Source: Deltaproteobacteria bacterium
Lineage (GTDB): Bacteria > Desulfobacterota > Binatia > Binatales > Binataceae
Assembly (NCBI GenBank): GCA_027403435.1
Contig: DAHZDR010000244.1
Location: forward strand, 1-5,824
Direction of reading: 5' to 3'
DNA: 5,824 bases
Part shown: positions 5,133 through 5,824 of the stretch, piece after piece
Position numbering within the stretch: position 1 is the stretch's first letter
Layout: each line of letters opens with the position of its first letter
Made by a program: the position numbers and the translations under genes
The notes under the pieces: generated by a model
Told to the model about the DNA's origin: nothing
Databases searched by the model: none
What the model saw: the letters and a program-made list of their open reading frames with translations, nothing else

Positions 5133-5214
5133 TTCGCGCGGCCCATAGCGCGATCCGCCGCCGTTTATGGCAAAATCGGGCGGACATCCACAGGCGTATG
5201 GCGCGAGGGCCGCG
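5133..5214 (+). promoter_or_regulatory. recA upstream region; no recognisable SOS box
   Basis: These 82 bases hold the likely recA promoter and leader. The AT-richest part is GTTTATGGCAAAAT (5163-5176). CAAAAT at 5171-5176 matches four of six bases of a -10 box but lacks a good -35. GAGGG (5205-5209) lies 5 bases before the recA ATG and serves as the Shine-Dalgarno site. I searched by eye for CTGT-N8-ACAG, GAAC-N4-GTTC and GTTC-N7-GTTC LexA sites and found none; neither GTTC nor GAAC occurs here. Confidence 0.35.
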
Positions 5215-5824
5215 ATGGCGCAGGAAATCAAGGGCAAAGCGTTGGACCTGGCGCTCAGCCAGATCGAAAAACAGTTCGGCAAAGGCTCGATCATGAAGCT
5301 TGGCGAGCAGGCGATCGAAGCCGATATTCCCGTAATCCCGACCGGATCGCTCGGGCTGGATCTGGCGTTGGGGGTCGGCGGACTCCCGCGCGGCCGCGTG
5401 ATCGAAATCTACGGGCCGGAATCGTCGGGCAAGACCACGCTCGCGCTCGAATGTATCGCCGAAGCGCAGAAACGCGGCGGTATCTGCGCCTTTATCGACG
5501 CCGAACATGCGCTCGACGCCGCCTATGCGCGCAAGCTCGGCGTCAACGTCGAGGACCTGCTCATCTCGCAGCCGGACAACGGCGAACAGGCGCTCGAAAT
5601 CACCGAGACCCTGGTCCAGTCGGGCGCGATCGACGTGTTGGTGATCGATTCCGTCGCGGCGCTGGTGCCGCGCGCCGAAATCGAGGGCGAGATGGGCGAG
5701 CCGCAGATGGGCCTGCAGGCGCGGCTGATGTCGCAGGCGCTGCGCAAGCTCACTTCGATTATCTCGCGGTCGCGCACCGTCGTCATCTTCATCAACCAGA
5801 TTCGGATGAAGATCGGCGTGATGT
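5215..5824 (+). CDS. recA: Recombinase RecA, N-terminal 203 residues (3' end outside the window)
   Basis: RecA is the cytosolic ATP-dependent strand-exchange protein of homologous recombination, and it triggers LexA self-cleavage in the SOS response. The visible part is intact and canonical. The N-terminal polymerisation helix is followed by LSQIEKQFGKGSIMKLGE (14-31). Then come TGSLGLDLALGVGGLPRGR (43-61), Walker A GPESSGKTT (67-75), the catalytic Glu in DAEHALD (95-101, Glu97 or so), SQPDNGEQALEI (118-129), Walker B VLVIDS (141-146), loop L1 in EIEGEMGEPQMGLQAR (155-170), and the start of loop L2 at FINQIRMKIGVM (192-203). The frame is open to the last base; roughly 140 residues are missing. 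The ATG at 5215 is chosen because it gives the standard MA... N-terminus and has GAGGG 5 bases upstream. An in-frame ATG at 5167 would add 16 residues without family support. The L1 segment resembles deltaproteobacterial RecA. Confidence 0.98.
   Translation, partial: MAQEIKGKALDLALSQIEKQFGKGSIMKLGEQAIEADIPVIPTGSLGLDLALGVGGLPRGRVIEIYGPESSGKTTLALECIAEAQKRGGICAFIDAEHALDAAYARKLGVNVEDLLISQPDNGEQALEITETLVQSGAIDVLVIDSVAALVPRAEIEGEMGEPQMGLQARLMSQALRKLTSIISRSRTVVIFINQIRMKIGVM

Noticed and set aside
5167..5214. In-frame upstream ATG for recA
   Set aside because: The added 16 residues do not resemble RecA N-termini, and the ATG at 5215 has a Shine-Dalgarno site and gives the usual start.

Overview
This window is strongly GC-rich chromosomal DNA with short spacers and no RNA gene, mobile element or CRISPR array that I can see. 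The RecA fragment at the right edge resembles deltaproteobacterial-type RecA in its N-terminal and LQARLMSQALRKLT segments. DUF1800/DUF1501 pairs are common in Proteobacteria, Planctomycetes, Acidobacteria and related soil or sediment lineages. I infer a Gram-negative, high-GC bacterium of the Desulfobacterota/Myxococcota/Binatota grade. This placement is tentative, because only RecA carries useful phylogenetic signal and it is cut off.

Left block (1-2516, plus strand): the 3' part of a DUF1800 gene, then a small unknown reading frame, then a complete Tat-exported DUF1501 gene. The three are packed tightly: about 18 bases separate the first two, and the second and third overlap by ATGA. They look like one operon. 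DUF1800 and DUF1501 proteins are a recurrent pair of exported proteins without an established biochemical role.

Middle block (2517-4395): a 26-base near-palindrome sits at the convergent end of the DUF1501 gene and of a minus-strand gene for a secreted HEAT-repeat protein. That gene is divergent from a plus-strand gene for a secreted DUF3108 protein. Only 40 bases separate the two start codons, so their control regions must overlap each other's coding sequence. Both products carry N-terminal export signals, suggesting an envelope-related pair.

Right block (4396-5824, plus strand): a 2-hydroxychromene-2-carboxylate isomerase-like (GST-kappa/DsbA-fold) gene with a strong Shine-Dalgarno site. 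After it come a 15-bp perfect inverted repeat starting right after its stop codon and the first 203 codons of recA, which runs off the window.

Nothing here proves a new system. The items most worth a second look are the small conserved-position frame between DUF1800 and DUF1501, the compact divergent HEAT/DUF3108 control region, and the inverted repeats at gene ends, including the one just upstream of recA.
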